Made by a program: the position numbers and the translations under genes. Positions 1 through 5,258 of a stretch of DNA of 5,258 nt are shown piece after piece. Below the pieces are notes generated by a model that worked only from the letters and a program-made list of their open reading frames with translations, searched no databases and had not been told where the DNA came from. This stretch comes from a bacterium (GTDB taxonomy: Bacteria; Bdellovibrionota_C; UBA2361; OMII01), in NCBI GenBank assembly GCA_017853915.1, contig JAFMIS010000206.1, positions 1 to 5,258 on the forward strand, read 5' to 3'. Positions within the stretch are counted from its first letter, which is position 1, and each line of letters opens with the position of its first letter.

Positions 1-54
1 GGTACCGAGAAGGTTTAAATTTGGTCCAAGCAGTATGAGAATCTTTGTTTGCAT
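1..54 (-). CDS. aroQ: 3-dehydroquinate dehydratase, type II (N-terminal fragment, runs off the left edge)
   Basis: Reading the minus strand from the ATG at 54-52 gives 18 codons without a stop to the window edge: MQTKILILLGPNLNLLGT. The run LxGPNLNLLGxR is the N-terminal signature of type II dehydroquinases. These are small (about 145-residue) cytoplasmic enzymes that dehydrate 3-dehydroquinate to 3-dehydroshikimate in the shikimate pathway. The two asparagines in this motif line the active site in the family. An AAGGA Shine-Dalgarno sequence (plus-strand 59-63) lies 4 bases before the start codon, which supports this start. The remaining roughly 125 residues, including the catalytic tyrosine loop, lie outside the window. 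It is transcribed divergently from the operon starting at 309. The fragment is short, but the motif is specific and starts exactly where the family does. Confidence 0.85.
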   Translation of the reverse strand, partial: MQTKILILLGPNLNLLGT

Positions 55-58
55 GAGG

Positions 59-63
59 TCCTT
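59..63 (-). promoter_or_regulatory. Ribosome binding site of aroQ
   Basis: The minus strand reads AAGGA here, followed by CCTC and then the ATG. The 4-base spacing is short but workable. It supports the chosen aroQ start. The two plus-strand genes facing the other way (309) and downstream (4400) have much weaker sites. Confidence 0.55.
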
Positions 64-130
64 ACGATAGGCGCACGTCTCTTCGCCCCCCCTCTATGCT
101 AGTCTACGACCCGGCGCGGAGGTAGAAGTT

Positions 131-140
131 TCTCGCGAGA
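131..140. promoter_or_regulatory. Perfect 10-base palindrome TCTCGCGAGA, possible operator
   Basis: TCTCGCGAGA equals its own reverse complement. It lies near the middle of the divergent intergenic region, where a dimeric regulator controlling one or both directions could bind. The symmetry does not extend beyond the ten bases. No binding protein is implied by the sequence, and a chance palindrome is possible. Confidence 0.25.
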
Positions 141-208
141 GGAATCATAGAGCTTGCCAACACCGGCCCGTGCGCAAGGTGAAAAAACCATTAGTATCAA
201 CATCTTAG

Positions 209-299
209 TTTTGTTTATGGTGTCCCCCGTGTGGTCTAGTTGGCTTTACTAAAGCAGCTTGGGGTGATAAACATCAAACGTCGCTCTCCATAAACAAAA
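209..299. repeat. 12-base inverted repeat flanking the presumed promoter/leader of the operon
   Basis: TTTTGTTTATGG at 209-220 is the exact reverse complement of CCATAAACAAAA at 288-299, with 67 bases between the arms. The right arm ends 9 bases before the start codon at 309. Inside the arms, CCCC (within 224-228) can pair with GGGG (261-264), and GCTTT (243-247) pairs with AAAGC (251-255) around a 3-base loop. The arms could therefore close a nested RNA structure around the translation start region. Alternatively, they could be two oppositely oriented protein-binding half-sites. The repeat is a direct observation; both roles are inference. Confidence 0.5.
243..255 (+). other. Small hairpin GCTTT-ACT-AAAGC inside the inverted repeat
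   Basis: A perfect 5-base stem with a 3-base loop lies centrally between the arms of the 12-base inverted repeat. On its own it is too weak to mean much. It is listed because it nests inside the outer pairing. Confidence 0.25.
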
Positions 300-308
300 A
301 AAACAGAC

Positions 309-548
309 ATGAACAAGAATCAACCAGCTCCTATTAGTTCTCTTGGTGTCCTCATTGTAGGGCTCATTATTGTGGCTACTCCAAGTCATGCTCACGCCTA
401 TCTTGATCCAGGAACAGGTAGCGTAGTGTTGCAAGTTGTTGTCGCGGGTGTGCTTGGCGCGATCTTTACCCTTAAGAGCTACCTACGAGCGCTCGTCTCG
501 TACGTGTCTCGTTTGTTCGGAAAAAAGGGTAGCACCTCCGATGCTTGA
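309..548 (+). CDS. Small secreted or membrane protein with YLDPGTGS motif
   Basis: This is a 79-residue protein. Residues 1-11 form a polar leader with one lysine, 12-23 a hydrophobic core (LGVLIVGLIIVA), and 24-30 a short region ending AHA, a good signal peptidase I site. Cleavage there would leave a mature protein beginning YLDPGTGS (31-38). A second hydrophobic stretch covers 39-54, followed by a basic tail (K56, R60, R68, K72, K73). I recognise the YLDPGTGS pattern from short uncharacterised proteins, often beside AlkP-like sulfatases and a NoeA-like methyltransferase; no biochemical role is known to me. Its stop overlaps the next gene's start by 8 bases, so translation is probably coupled. 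Upstream there is no Shine-Dalgarno sequence, only an A-rich run (AAACAAAAAAAACAGAC). If the signal is not cleaved, it would be a two-segment membrane protein. Confidence 0.85.
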   Translation: MNKNQPAPISSLGVLIVGLIIVATPSHAHAYLDPGTGSVVLQVVVAGVLGAIFTLKSYLRALVSYVSRLFGKKGSTSDA

Positions 549-1923
549 AGCCGAAGTAGTCAGCGGATCGTTTCGGGATCCGAGCGGGTTTCTGTTTCAC
601 GCCGATGGCGTTCTGTATCGTCAAGTTAACCTTGGATATCGCGACGAATACGATGCCTTAATGTCTTCGGGCCTTTATGACGTGTTGTGTAAGAAAGGCG
701 CCCTTGTTCCTCACCACGAGGTAAGTATTCAGCCGGCGACCTCAGACGCGTATCGCGTCATCAAACCTGAACTTATTCCTTTCATCTCGTATCCATACGA
801 GTGGTCCTTTTCGCAGCTTCAGGACGCCGCGCTCCTGACCCTCGATGTTCAACTTGAGGCTCTTCGTCACGGGTTGACCCTCAAAGACGCGAGCGCCTTT
901 AACGTGCAGTTCGTTGGCTCACGACCCGTATTCATCGACACTCTCTCGTTTGAGCGTTACGTTGAGGGCTCGCCATGGGTAGCCTACCAACAGTTTTGCC
1001 AACACTTCCTCGCGCCACTTGCGTTAATAGCTGAGCGAGATGTGAATTTGCGCACACTCGGAGTTCCTTTCATCAACGGCACCCCGCTCTCCTTGGCGAG
1101 CGCTATTTTGCCGCGACGTTCTTGGTTTAAGTTCTCTCACTTGATCCACATTCATCTCCATGCGCGTTCTCAGCGTAAGTACGCGAACGCAGCTGGCCTT
1201 GGCAGAACCAGGCCCGCGCGTTCCGTGAGCCGAACGGCGCTCTTGGGGATTCTCGATAGCCTACGAAGCTCTGTCAGGAGCCTGCGGTGGAATCCCGGTG
1301 GAACGGAGTGGGCGGATTACTACGAGGATACGAACTACTCTACGCGAGCACTCTCAGAGAAAGAGAAGATTGTAGACGAGCTCGTTCAGATCGTGCGCCC
1401 GTCTTTGGCGTGGGACCTTGGCGCTAACACAGGCCTCTTTAGCCGTCGGGCTGTTGCTCATGGTGCGTATACAGTTGCATGCGATGTTGACCCAAGCGCG
1501 GTTGAGAAGAATTACCTCGCGTGTCGCAAGGATAAGAATGAGAGGATGCTTCCGCTCATCGTCGATCTTACAAATCCGTCTCCAGCTCTTGGATGGGCAC
1601 ACACGGAGCGGGATTCTCTCCTGGACCGGGGGCCTGCGGATCTTGTATTGGCTCTGGCGCTCATTCATCACCTCGCGATCTCAAATAACGTACCCCTTGA
1701 TAAGCTAGCCACGTTTTTCGCCGCGTGCGGCAAGTCTCTTGTTATTGAGTTTGTTCCCAAAGTCGACTCTCAAGTTCAGAAACTCCTGGCATCCCGAAAA
1801 GATATCTTTCCGGATTACACGCAGGAGGGATTTGAGCGTGCCTTTGCTAAGCACTTTAGGATTGAGCGCGCTATTTCGGTTCCGGAATCCAGTCGTACAA
1901 TATACTTAATGAGAGCCGCGTAG
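541..1923 (+). CDS. Class I SAM-dependent methyltransferase with kinase-like N-terminal domain (NoeA-like)
   Basis: The protein has 460 residues. The C-terminal half is a Rossmann-fold methyltransferase: motif I WDLGANTG (291-298), the acidic residues CDVD (314-317) for the SAM ribose, and motif IV ADLVLALALIHHL (366-378). After it comes VIEFVPK and a C-terminal strand ending in IYLMR. The N-terminal half opens with a conserved-looking SFRDPSG (10-16). It carries LKDASAFN (114-121, D116 and N121) followed by FID (131-133), which matches the spacing of a phosphotransferase catalytic loop and metal-binding Asp. I recall this architecture annotated as NoeA-like, after a rhizobial nodulation gene; its substrate is unknown. 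I chose the ATG at 541 because an ATG at 436 would add 35 Arg- and Cys-rich residues read out of frame through the upstream gene. AAAGGG at 524-529 is a distant ribosome site. The protein has no signal peptide and is probably cytoplasmic. Confidence 0.85.
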   Translation: MLEAEVVSGSFRDPSGFLFHADGVLYRQVNLGYRDEYDALMSSGLYDVLCKKGALVPHHEVSIQPATSDAYRVIKPELIPFISYPYEWSFSQLQDAALLTLDVQLEALRHGLTLKDASAFNVQFVGSRPVFIDTLSFERYVEGSPWVAYQQFCQHFLAPLALIAERDVNLRTLGVPFINGTPLSLASAILPRRSWFKFSHLIHIHLHARSQRKYANAAGLGRTRPARSVSRTALLGILDSLRSSVRSLRWNPGGTEWADYYEDTNYSTRALSEKEKIVDELVQIVRPSLAWDLGANTGLFSRRAVAHGAYTVACDVDPSAVEKNYLACRKDKNERMLPLIVDLTNPSPALGWAHTERDSLLDRGPADLVLALALIHHLAISNNVPLDKLATFFAACGKSLVIEFVPKVDSQVQKLLASRKDIFPDYTQEGFERAFAKHFRIERAISVPESSRTIYLMRAA

Positions 1924-1925
1924 GA
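1922..1925 (+). promoter_or_regulatory. Ribosome binding site overlapping the methyltransferase stop codon
   Basis: AGGA overlaps the TAG stop of the methyltransferase (1921-1923) and sits 4 bases before the GTG at 1930. An in-frame TAA directly precedes that GTG (1927-1929), so no earlier start is possible. The arrangement suggests that ribosomes finishing the methyltransferase restart on the next gene. Confidence 0.45.
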
Positions 1926-1929
1926 TTAA

Positions 1930-4101
1930 GTGAATACCTGCACTCAACGATCAGGTCTGATCGAACGCACGCTTCAGCTTGTGGCTCTTACAGGATTGGC
2001 CGCAAGCTCTCCCCTTCTTAATATACTGCGCGAAGGACCGGAGTTTTTCGTTAACAGACGCGCCATCCCCGTCGATATAGTGAGTTTGGTCGCGATAGTC
2101 GTGGTAGTCCCGCCACTTATTCTGCTCGCCCTTGAGGGGTGTGCTCGGGTACTCGGAGCCGCTTTCTCACGCTTTGTGCACTCTGTCTTTGTCGCGCTGT
2201 TAATTTCTATCATTATCGTTCCCCTCTTGGAGTCCTCAGGTTTGAGTGGATGGAAGATCCTTGCGCTCTCCGTCGCTATCGGAAGTTCGGTCTCGGCGTG
2301 CGTTGCTCGGTTTGTCCCGGCGAGAAAATGGCTGGCGTTTCTGGCGATCCTATCGGGAGTGTCGGTAGGTAATTTTTTTCTTAGCGATGGAATCGGGACT
2401 CTTTTGTTTCCGCGTCACGAGCGGCTAGAGAGTGGGTACACAAAGAGCAGCGCGACACCTGTCGTTGTTCTCATTTTTGACGAATTCCCGCTTAATGGAT
2501 TGCTTAACAGAGATCTTCAGATCGACGCGGAGCGTTTTCCAAATTTCGCGGCGCTGGTGAAAGACGCGACATGGTTTCAAAACGCGGCTGCCGTAAATCA
2601 GTTTACTCCGATTGCTCTTCCCGCGATCCTCTCGGGGCGGATGCCGCGATCGCTGAAACAACTTCCAACAGCCGAGAGTTATCCTGCGAACCTCTTTACG
2701 ATTCTTGGAAGAAGCCACGCGATTGCAGCGTATGAGCCTTTTACGCGATTGTGCCCCGATGATTTGTGCAGGAGAAAGACGAAGCAAACCAGTTGGCGTG
2801 GTCGCCTCACGTTTATGCTCTCAGATCTTGCGGCGGTATACTTGAATTACATAGTGCCTGAGGATCTCGACCTGGGAGTGCCCACCATCGACGGGAAGTG
2901 GGGAGATTTTTGGGAAGACACCACGGTGGATTGGGACGCGCCGAATTTCAGTCGAGGGGATAGAGTCGAGAGCTTTAAGCGCTTTATGAGGGGTCTTAAG
3001 GCCCCCGGAGAGAAGCCGCCCTTCATCTTCGCCCACATTATTCTTCCTCATATGCCACATCAGTTCGTGCCATCGGGTCGGATGTACGCGCCCGGAGTGA
3101 TGCAGGGATATGTACGGGATCAGTGGGTAGATGATCAGGCTCGAAGAGAGGTTTCGTACCAACAATTTTTGCTCCAGTTGGGAGCGACCGATCGATTGGT
3201 GGGCGAGTTCATCGCTCGACTTAAGGAGCTGGGCATATACGAGCAAGCTGTGTTGGTGGCGGTAGCTGATCATGGCATATCGTTCCAGCCTGGAACCCAT
3301 CGTCGCGGAGATGTGAGTAACGAGGCGTTCTACGATGATGTTATGAGCATTCCCTTGTTCATAAAACGTCCCGGCGTCGGCATGGGGGGAATAAGTAGTA
3401 AGCGCGCGCAGACGATGGATGTAGTGCCGACGGTTCTTGCGCTCTTAGGATTGGACTATGACATCCAGTTTGATGGCAAATCACTTTTTACCGAGGCTGA
3501 CCAGGATCGAACGGAGCAGTTGCTCCTGGTAGGGCGAATTCCTAAAAAGAACGCCGAGGAGGAATCGGAGCGCAAGAAACATGAATTAGAGGGGCAGGTG
3601 ATCTCATTTTCTCCCTCGGTAGATAGAAAGCGCGCGACGATTGATTGGAAGTATACAATTGAGGGGTACGCATCACCTAATCCATACAACCCCTACTATC
3701 TTGGCCCGCACAGCGACCTCTTGGGTCGGCCGGTAAGTGATTTTGCTGTTGGAGTATCTAGCTCTACCTTTGTGTTCCACGCCAGAAATGGAAAGCCGGA
3801 TCCGAATCGCGTACATGGAGTGCTTCGATACGATCCAAGGAGTGGGGTGTGCCCATGCAACCTACAGGGAGTAGTGATTGGGAGTGACCTAAAAGCCGGG
3901 GATGAGGTCGCAGTTGCTATCAACGGGGTACTTCAGAGCTTTGCCAGGCTCATTCCCTCAACTGCATACGCCGGGAACTTCGTTTTCTTTGTGCTCGATA
4001 AAGCTTTTAAGGCGGGTGAAAACAAGGTTGAGATCTTTAAAGTCCTCCCTGCCGCCGATAATGCCATTCGCCTTGAGCGGCTTAGCCCCGAGAACTCTTA
4101 A
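1930..4101 (+). CDS. Membrane-anchored alkaline-phosphatase/sulfatase-superfamily enzyme
   Basis: The protein has 723 residues and a GTG start. Residues 1-160 hold about five hydrophobic segments (near 15-31, 47-69, 84-102, 109-127, 133-151). The catalytic domain (176 to about 520) is probably periplasmic. Metal and active-site candidates are D184 in LIFDEFP, T226 in FTPIALPAILSGR as nucleophile, D447-H448 in VADHG, and H457 in GTHRR. HxxxLPHxPH (369-377) and MDVVPTVLALLG are also typical. There is no CxPxR formylglycine motif, so it is not a classical sulfatase; a phosphotransferase or phosphodiesterase on a lipid or glycan fits better. Cysteine pairs C275/C280 and C641/C643 suit an oxidising compartment. 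The last 150 or so residues look beta-rich and may be a glycan-binding or Ig-like domain. The gene starts 6 bases after the methyltransferase stop and is the last gene of the operon. The superfamily is secure, the substrate unknown. Confidence 0.88.
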   Translation: MNTCTQRSGLIERTLQLVALTGLAASSPLLNILREGPEFFVNRRAIPVDIVSLVAIVVVVPPLILLALEGCARVLGAAFSRFVHSVFVALLISIIIVPLLESSGLSGWKILALSVAIGSSVSACVARFVPARKWLAFLAILSGVSVGNFFLSDGIGTLLFPRHERLESGYTKSSATPVVVLIFDEFPLNGLLNRDLQIDAERFPNFAALVKDATWFQNAAAVNQFTPIALPAILSGRMPRSLKQLPTAESYPANLFTILGRSHAIAAYEPFTRLCPDDLCRRKTKQTSWRGRLTFMLSDLAAVYLNYIVPEDLDLGVPTIDGKWGDFWEDTTVDWDAPNFSRGDRVESFKRFMRGLKAPGEKPPFIFAHIILPHMPHQFVPSGRMYAPGVMQGYVRDQWVDDQARREVSYQQFLLQLGATDRLVGEFIARLKELGIYEQAVLVAVADHGISFQPGTHRRGDVSNEAFYDDVMSIPLFIKRPGVGMGGISSKRAQTMDVVPTVLALLGLDYDIQFDGKSLFTEADQDRTEQLLLVGRIPKKNAEEESERKKHELEGQVISFSPSVDRKRATIDWKYTIEGYASPNPYNPYYLGPHSDLLGRPVSDFAVGVSSSTFVFHARNGKPDPNRVHGVLRYDPRSGVCPCNLQGVVIGSDLKAGDEVAVAINGVLQSFARLIPSTAYAGNFVFFVLDKAFKAGENKVEIFKVLPAADNAIRLERLSPENS

Positions 4102-4211
4102 CCCGCATAACTATGTGAGGGTGCGTAGCGAGAGCATTGTTAAGACTATCCGAGACTGCTACAACATATCGGATTCAGTGGATTTTACCCGTGTTGAGAT
4201 GCCCGTAACGA

Positions 4212-4221
4212 GATACGTATC
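4212..4221. promoter_or_regulatory. Perfect 10-base palindrome GATACGTATC, possible operator
   Basis: GATACGTATC is self-complementary and lies about 190 bases upstream of pntA. The hexamer ATCGAA occurs twice beside it (4219-4224 and 4228-4233), the first copy overlapping its right end. It could be a regulator site for pntA, or chance. Nothing else in the sequence decides between these. Confidence 0.2.
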
Positions 4222-4314
4222 GAAGACATCGAAAAATAACCGCTGTTTTGTTTTGGTGTGTTCGCGTTGTTCCCGACTAGCTTCGCTAAAGTTAGCTACT
4301 TACACCGCCGAAAG

Positions 4315-4343
4315 TTCACACTAGGGGATACAAGACGCATAAG
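4315..4343 (+). promoter_or_regulatory. Candidate sigma-70 promoter for pntA
   Basis: TTCACA (4315-4320) matches 5 of 6 bases of the -35 consensus. It is followed after exactly 17 bases by CATAAG (4338-4343), which matches 4 of 6 bases of the -10 box but lacks its conserved final T. Transcription would begin near 4350, giving a leader of about 50 bases that starts with the hairpin at 4349-4382. The spacing is ideal and the -10 box mediocre, so this is a guess from consensus only. Confidence 0.3.
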
Positions 4344-4348
4344 TGTGG

Positions 4349-4382
4349 GCCGGGATTGCCACGCTCCGTGCTATCTCCCGGC
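4349..4382 (+). promoter_or_regulatory. Hairpin in the pntA leader
   Basis: GCCGGGA (4349-4355) pairs perfectly with TCCCGGC (4376-4382). Inside the loop, CACG (4360-4363) pairs with CGTG (4367-4370) around a 3-base loop. The structure ends 17 bases before the pntA ATG and has no T-run after it, so it is not an intrinsic terminator. If the promoter proposed just upstream is right, it would form the very 5' end of the mRNA, where such stems often protect transcripts. A regulatory or protein-binding role is also possible. Confidence 0.4.
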
Positions 4383-4399
4383 AGGCTATTACTACGGTT

Positions 4400-5258
4400 A
4401 TGAAGATGGGGATAACAATTGGGGTTCCAAGAGAGACAGGTTCTGGTGAAACGCGCGTCGCGGCGACTCCTGATTCGGTCAAGCGATTGCTGAAATTCGG
4501 ATTTGACGTAGCGATTGAGCGTGGCGCTGGAGTAGCGGCTGGATTTCAGAATCAGGATTACGAGGCGGCGGGAGCTTCGCTGGTTGAAAGATCCGAAGTA
4601 TGGTCATCACGCGTCGTCGCTAAGATCGCTCCACCGAAAGACGATGAGGTCTCAGCGCTTCGCCAAGGCTCGATGCTTGTTTCACTCCTTGAGCCATTTC
4701 GGAACGAATCGCTCTTAGAGAGCTTTGCCCAACGTCAAATTGACGCGCTTGCCCTTGAAGCGATACCGCGCACCTCGCGGGCCCAGGCGATGGATGTTCT
4801 CTCCTCGCAGGCAGGTATAGCGGGCTACCGAGCAGTTCTCGAGGCAGCAAACCATTACGGGCGGTTTTTCCCAATGATGATGACATCGGCGGGCTCAGCA
4901 AAAGCAACAAAAGTCACGGTCCTCGGCGCAGGGGTCGCGGGGCTTCAAGCGATAGCTACTGCTCGCAAGCTTGGAGCAACCGTTGAAGCTTACGATGTGC
5001 GGCCAGAGGTTAAAGAGCAGATTCAGTCTCTCGGAGCAAAATTCATCGAGATCGATATTGGTGAGTCGGGGAGCGGTCAAGGGGGCTACGCCAAGGAGCT
5101 CTCCGAGGAATCTAAGCGAAAGCTCCAGGCCGGGCTCGATGATAAGCTCTCGAAGAGCGATATTATTATAAGCACAGCGAATGTTCCGGGTCGAAAAGCG
5201 CCTACGCTCATCAGTGAGGGCGTGGTTGCGAGGATGCGATGTGGCTCAGTGATCGTGG
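4400..5258 (+). CDS. pntA: NAD(P) transhydrogenase, alpha subunit (N-terminal part, runs off the right edge)
   Basis: 286 codons are open to the window end. PntA binds NAD(H) in the proton-pumping membrane transhydrogenase, which passes hydride between NADH and NADP+ and uses the proton gradient to make NADPH. Visible family features are GVPRETGSGETRVAATP near the N-terminus, the nicotinamide-site run R124-T-S-R-A-Q129-A-M-D132-V-L-S135, the Rossmann loop GAGVAG (176-181), the ribose-binding D199 in YDVRPEVKEQ, and GGYAKELSEE. The last residues, GSVIV, precede the usual Asp-Leu-Ala. R124, Q129, D132 and S135 appear to match the residues known as R127, Q132, D135 and S138 in the Rhodospirillum rubrum enzyme. 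Two ATGs (4400 and 4406) are both possible starts, and neither has a good Shine-Dalgarno sequence. The PMMM segment resembles subunits of the split alpha-1 type, but the membrane part lies outside, so split or fused form cannot be told. Confidence 0.95.
   Translation, partial: MKMGITIGVPRETGSGETRVAATPDSVKRLLKFGFDVAIERGAGVAAGFQNQDYEAAGASLVERSEVWSSRVVAKIAPPKDDEVSALRQGSMLVSLLEPFRNESLLESFAQRQIDALALEAIPRTSRAQAMDVLSSQAGIAGYRAVLEAANHYGRFFPMMMTSAGSAKATKVTVLGAGVAGLQAIATARKLGATVEAYDVRPEVKEQIQSLGAKFIEIDIGESGSGQGGYAKELSEESKRKLQAGLDDKLSKSDIIISTANVPGRKAPTLISEGVVARMRCGSVIV

Larger units (their letters stand above)
55..308. other. Divergent intergenic region between aroQ and the three-gene operon
   Basis: This stretch of 254 bases holds no credible coding sequence. 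It must carry the start signals for aroQ (leftward) and for the small-protein operon (rightward). It contains a perfect palindrome at 131-140, a 12-base inverted repeat (209-220 with 288-299), a small hairpin at 243-255 and an A-rich tract just before the start at 309. No strong sigma-70 promoter was found for either direction. The best rightward guess is TTTACT (245-250) with GATAAA (266-271), but their 15-base spacing is poor. Confidence 0.7.
4102..4399. other. Intergenic region between the operon and pntA
   Basis: These 298 bases hold no convincing gene. Two plus-strand open frames that reach into it are out-of-frame extensions of the neighbouring genes. No classic terminator (GC stem plus T-run) follows the operon. 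The nearest structure is a 6-base stem ATCCGA (4148-4153) with TCGGAT (4169-4174) and no T-run; TTTTGTTTT at about 4245-4253 has no stem before it. The region also holds GCTAA/TTAGC (4285-4296) with a 2-base loop, a palindrome at 4212-4221, a candidate promoter and a hairpin before pntA. Confidence 0.6.

Noticed and set aside
1..6. GGTACC (KpnI site) at the very first base
   Set aside because: It may only mark how the fragment was cut or cloned. It falls inside the aroQ reading frame and needs no biological explanation.
249..434. Minus-strand 61-residue open frame opposite the small-protein gene
   Set aside because: It is the antisense shadow of the YLDPGTGS gene and has an implausible composition.
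436..540. Earlier ATG at 436 extending the methyltransferase to 495 residues
   Set aside because: The extra 35 residues would overlap most of the second half of the small-protein gene in another frame and are Arg-, Leu- and Cys-rich. The family-like start SFRDPSG lies just after the ATG at 541.
2749..2769. LCPDDLC considered as a formylglycine sulfatase site
   Set aside because: It does not fit CxPxR and lies downstream of the position where the nucleophile belongs. T226 in the TPIALPAILSGR motif fits better.
2425..3300. Long minus-strand open frames (120 and 159 residues) opposite the AlkP-enzyme gene
   Set aside because: They are mirror readings of a strongly recognisable coding region, rich in Arg and Ser and without known motifs.
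3902..4324. 140-residue plus-strand open frame
   Set aside because: Its first half is an out-of-frame reading of the AlkP-enzyme gene and the rest shows no recognisable protein pattern. No ribosome site was seen.
4349..4382. Hairpin considered as the terminator of the upstream operon
   Set aside because: There is no T-run after the stem, it lies about 250 bases beyond the operon end, and it is immediately before pntA.
4343..4399. In-frame GTG at 4343 as an upstream pntA start
   Set aside because: It would add 19 residues unlike the family N-terminus, would translate through the hairpin and lies on the candidate -10 box.
4258..4449. 63-residue plus-strand open frame
   Set aside because: It overlaps the pntA start in another frame and covers the candidate promoter and hairpin. 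Its composition is not protein-like.

Overview
The window looks like chromosomal DNA from a Gram-negative bacterium of middling G+C (a little over half by eye, not counted). The PntA fragment most resembles the proteobacterial, especially alphaproteobacterial-style, subunit, but this is recalled from family patterns and the phylum is not fixed. The window opens exactly on GGTACC, a KpnI site, so its left edge may be a cloning or cutting boundary.

Layout. At the left edge, on the minus strand, are the first 18 codons of a type II 3-dehydroquinate dehydratase (aroQ). A divergent intergenic region of about 250 bases follows, containing a perfect 10-base palindrome and a 12-base inverted repeat. 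A tight three-gene plus-strand operon occupies 309-4101: a 79-residue secreted or membrane protein with the YLDPGTGS signature, a 460-residue SAM-dependent methyltransferase with an N-terminal domain that looks kinase-like, and a 723-residue membrane-anchored alkaline-phosphatase/sulfatase-superfamily enzyme. The first two genes overlap by 8 bases and the next two are 6 bases apart. After about 300 non-coding bases with a candidate promoter and a hairpin, the 5' part of pntA (NAD(P) transhydrogenase alpha subunit) runs off the right edge.

How the genes may work together. aroQ and pntA are housekeeping genes, and the three-gene unit sits between them like an accessory cassette. A cytoplasmic methyltransferase (perhaps with a phosphotransferase-like half), a small exported protein and a periplasm-facing AlkP-fold enzyme together suggest modification of a surface glycan or glycolipid. 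The substrate cannot be read from the sequence. This cassette is the best candidate here for a poorly described system. No mobile element, CRISPR array, tRNA or rRNA was seen.
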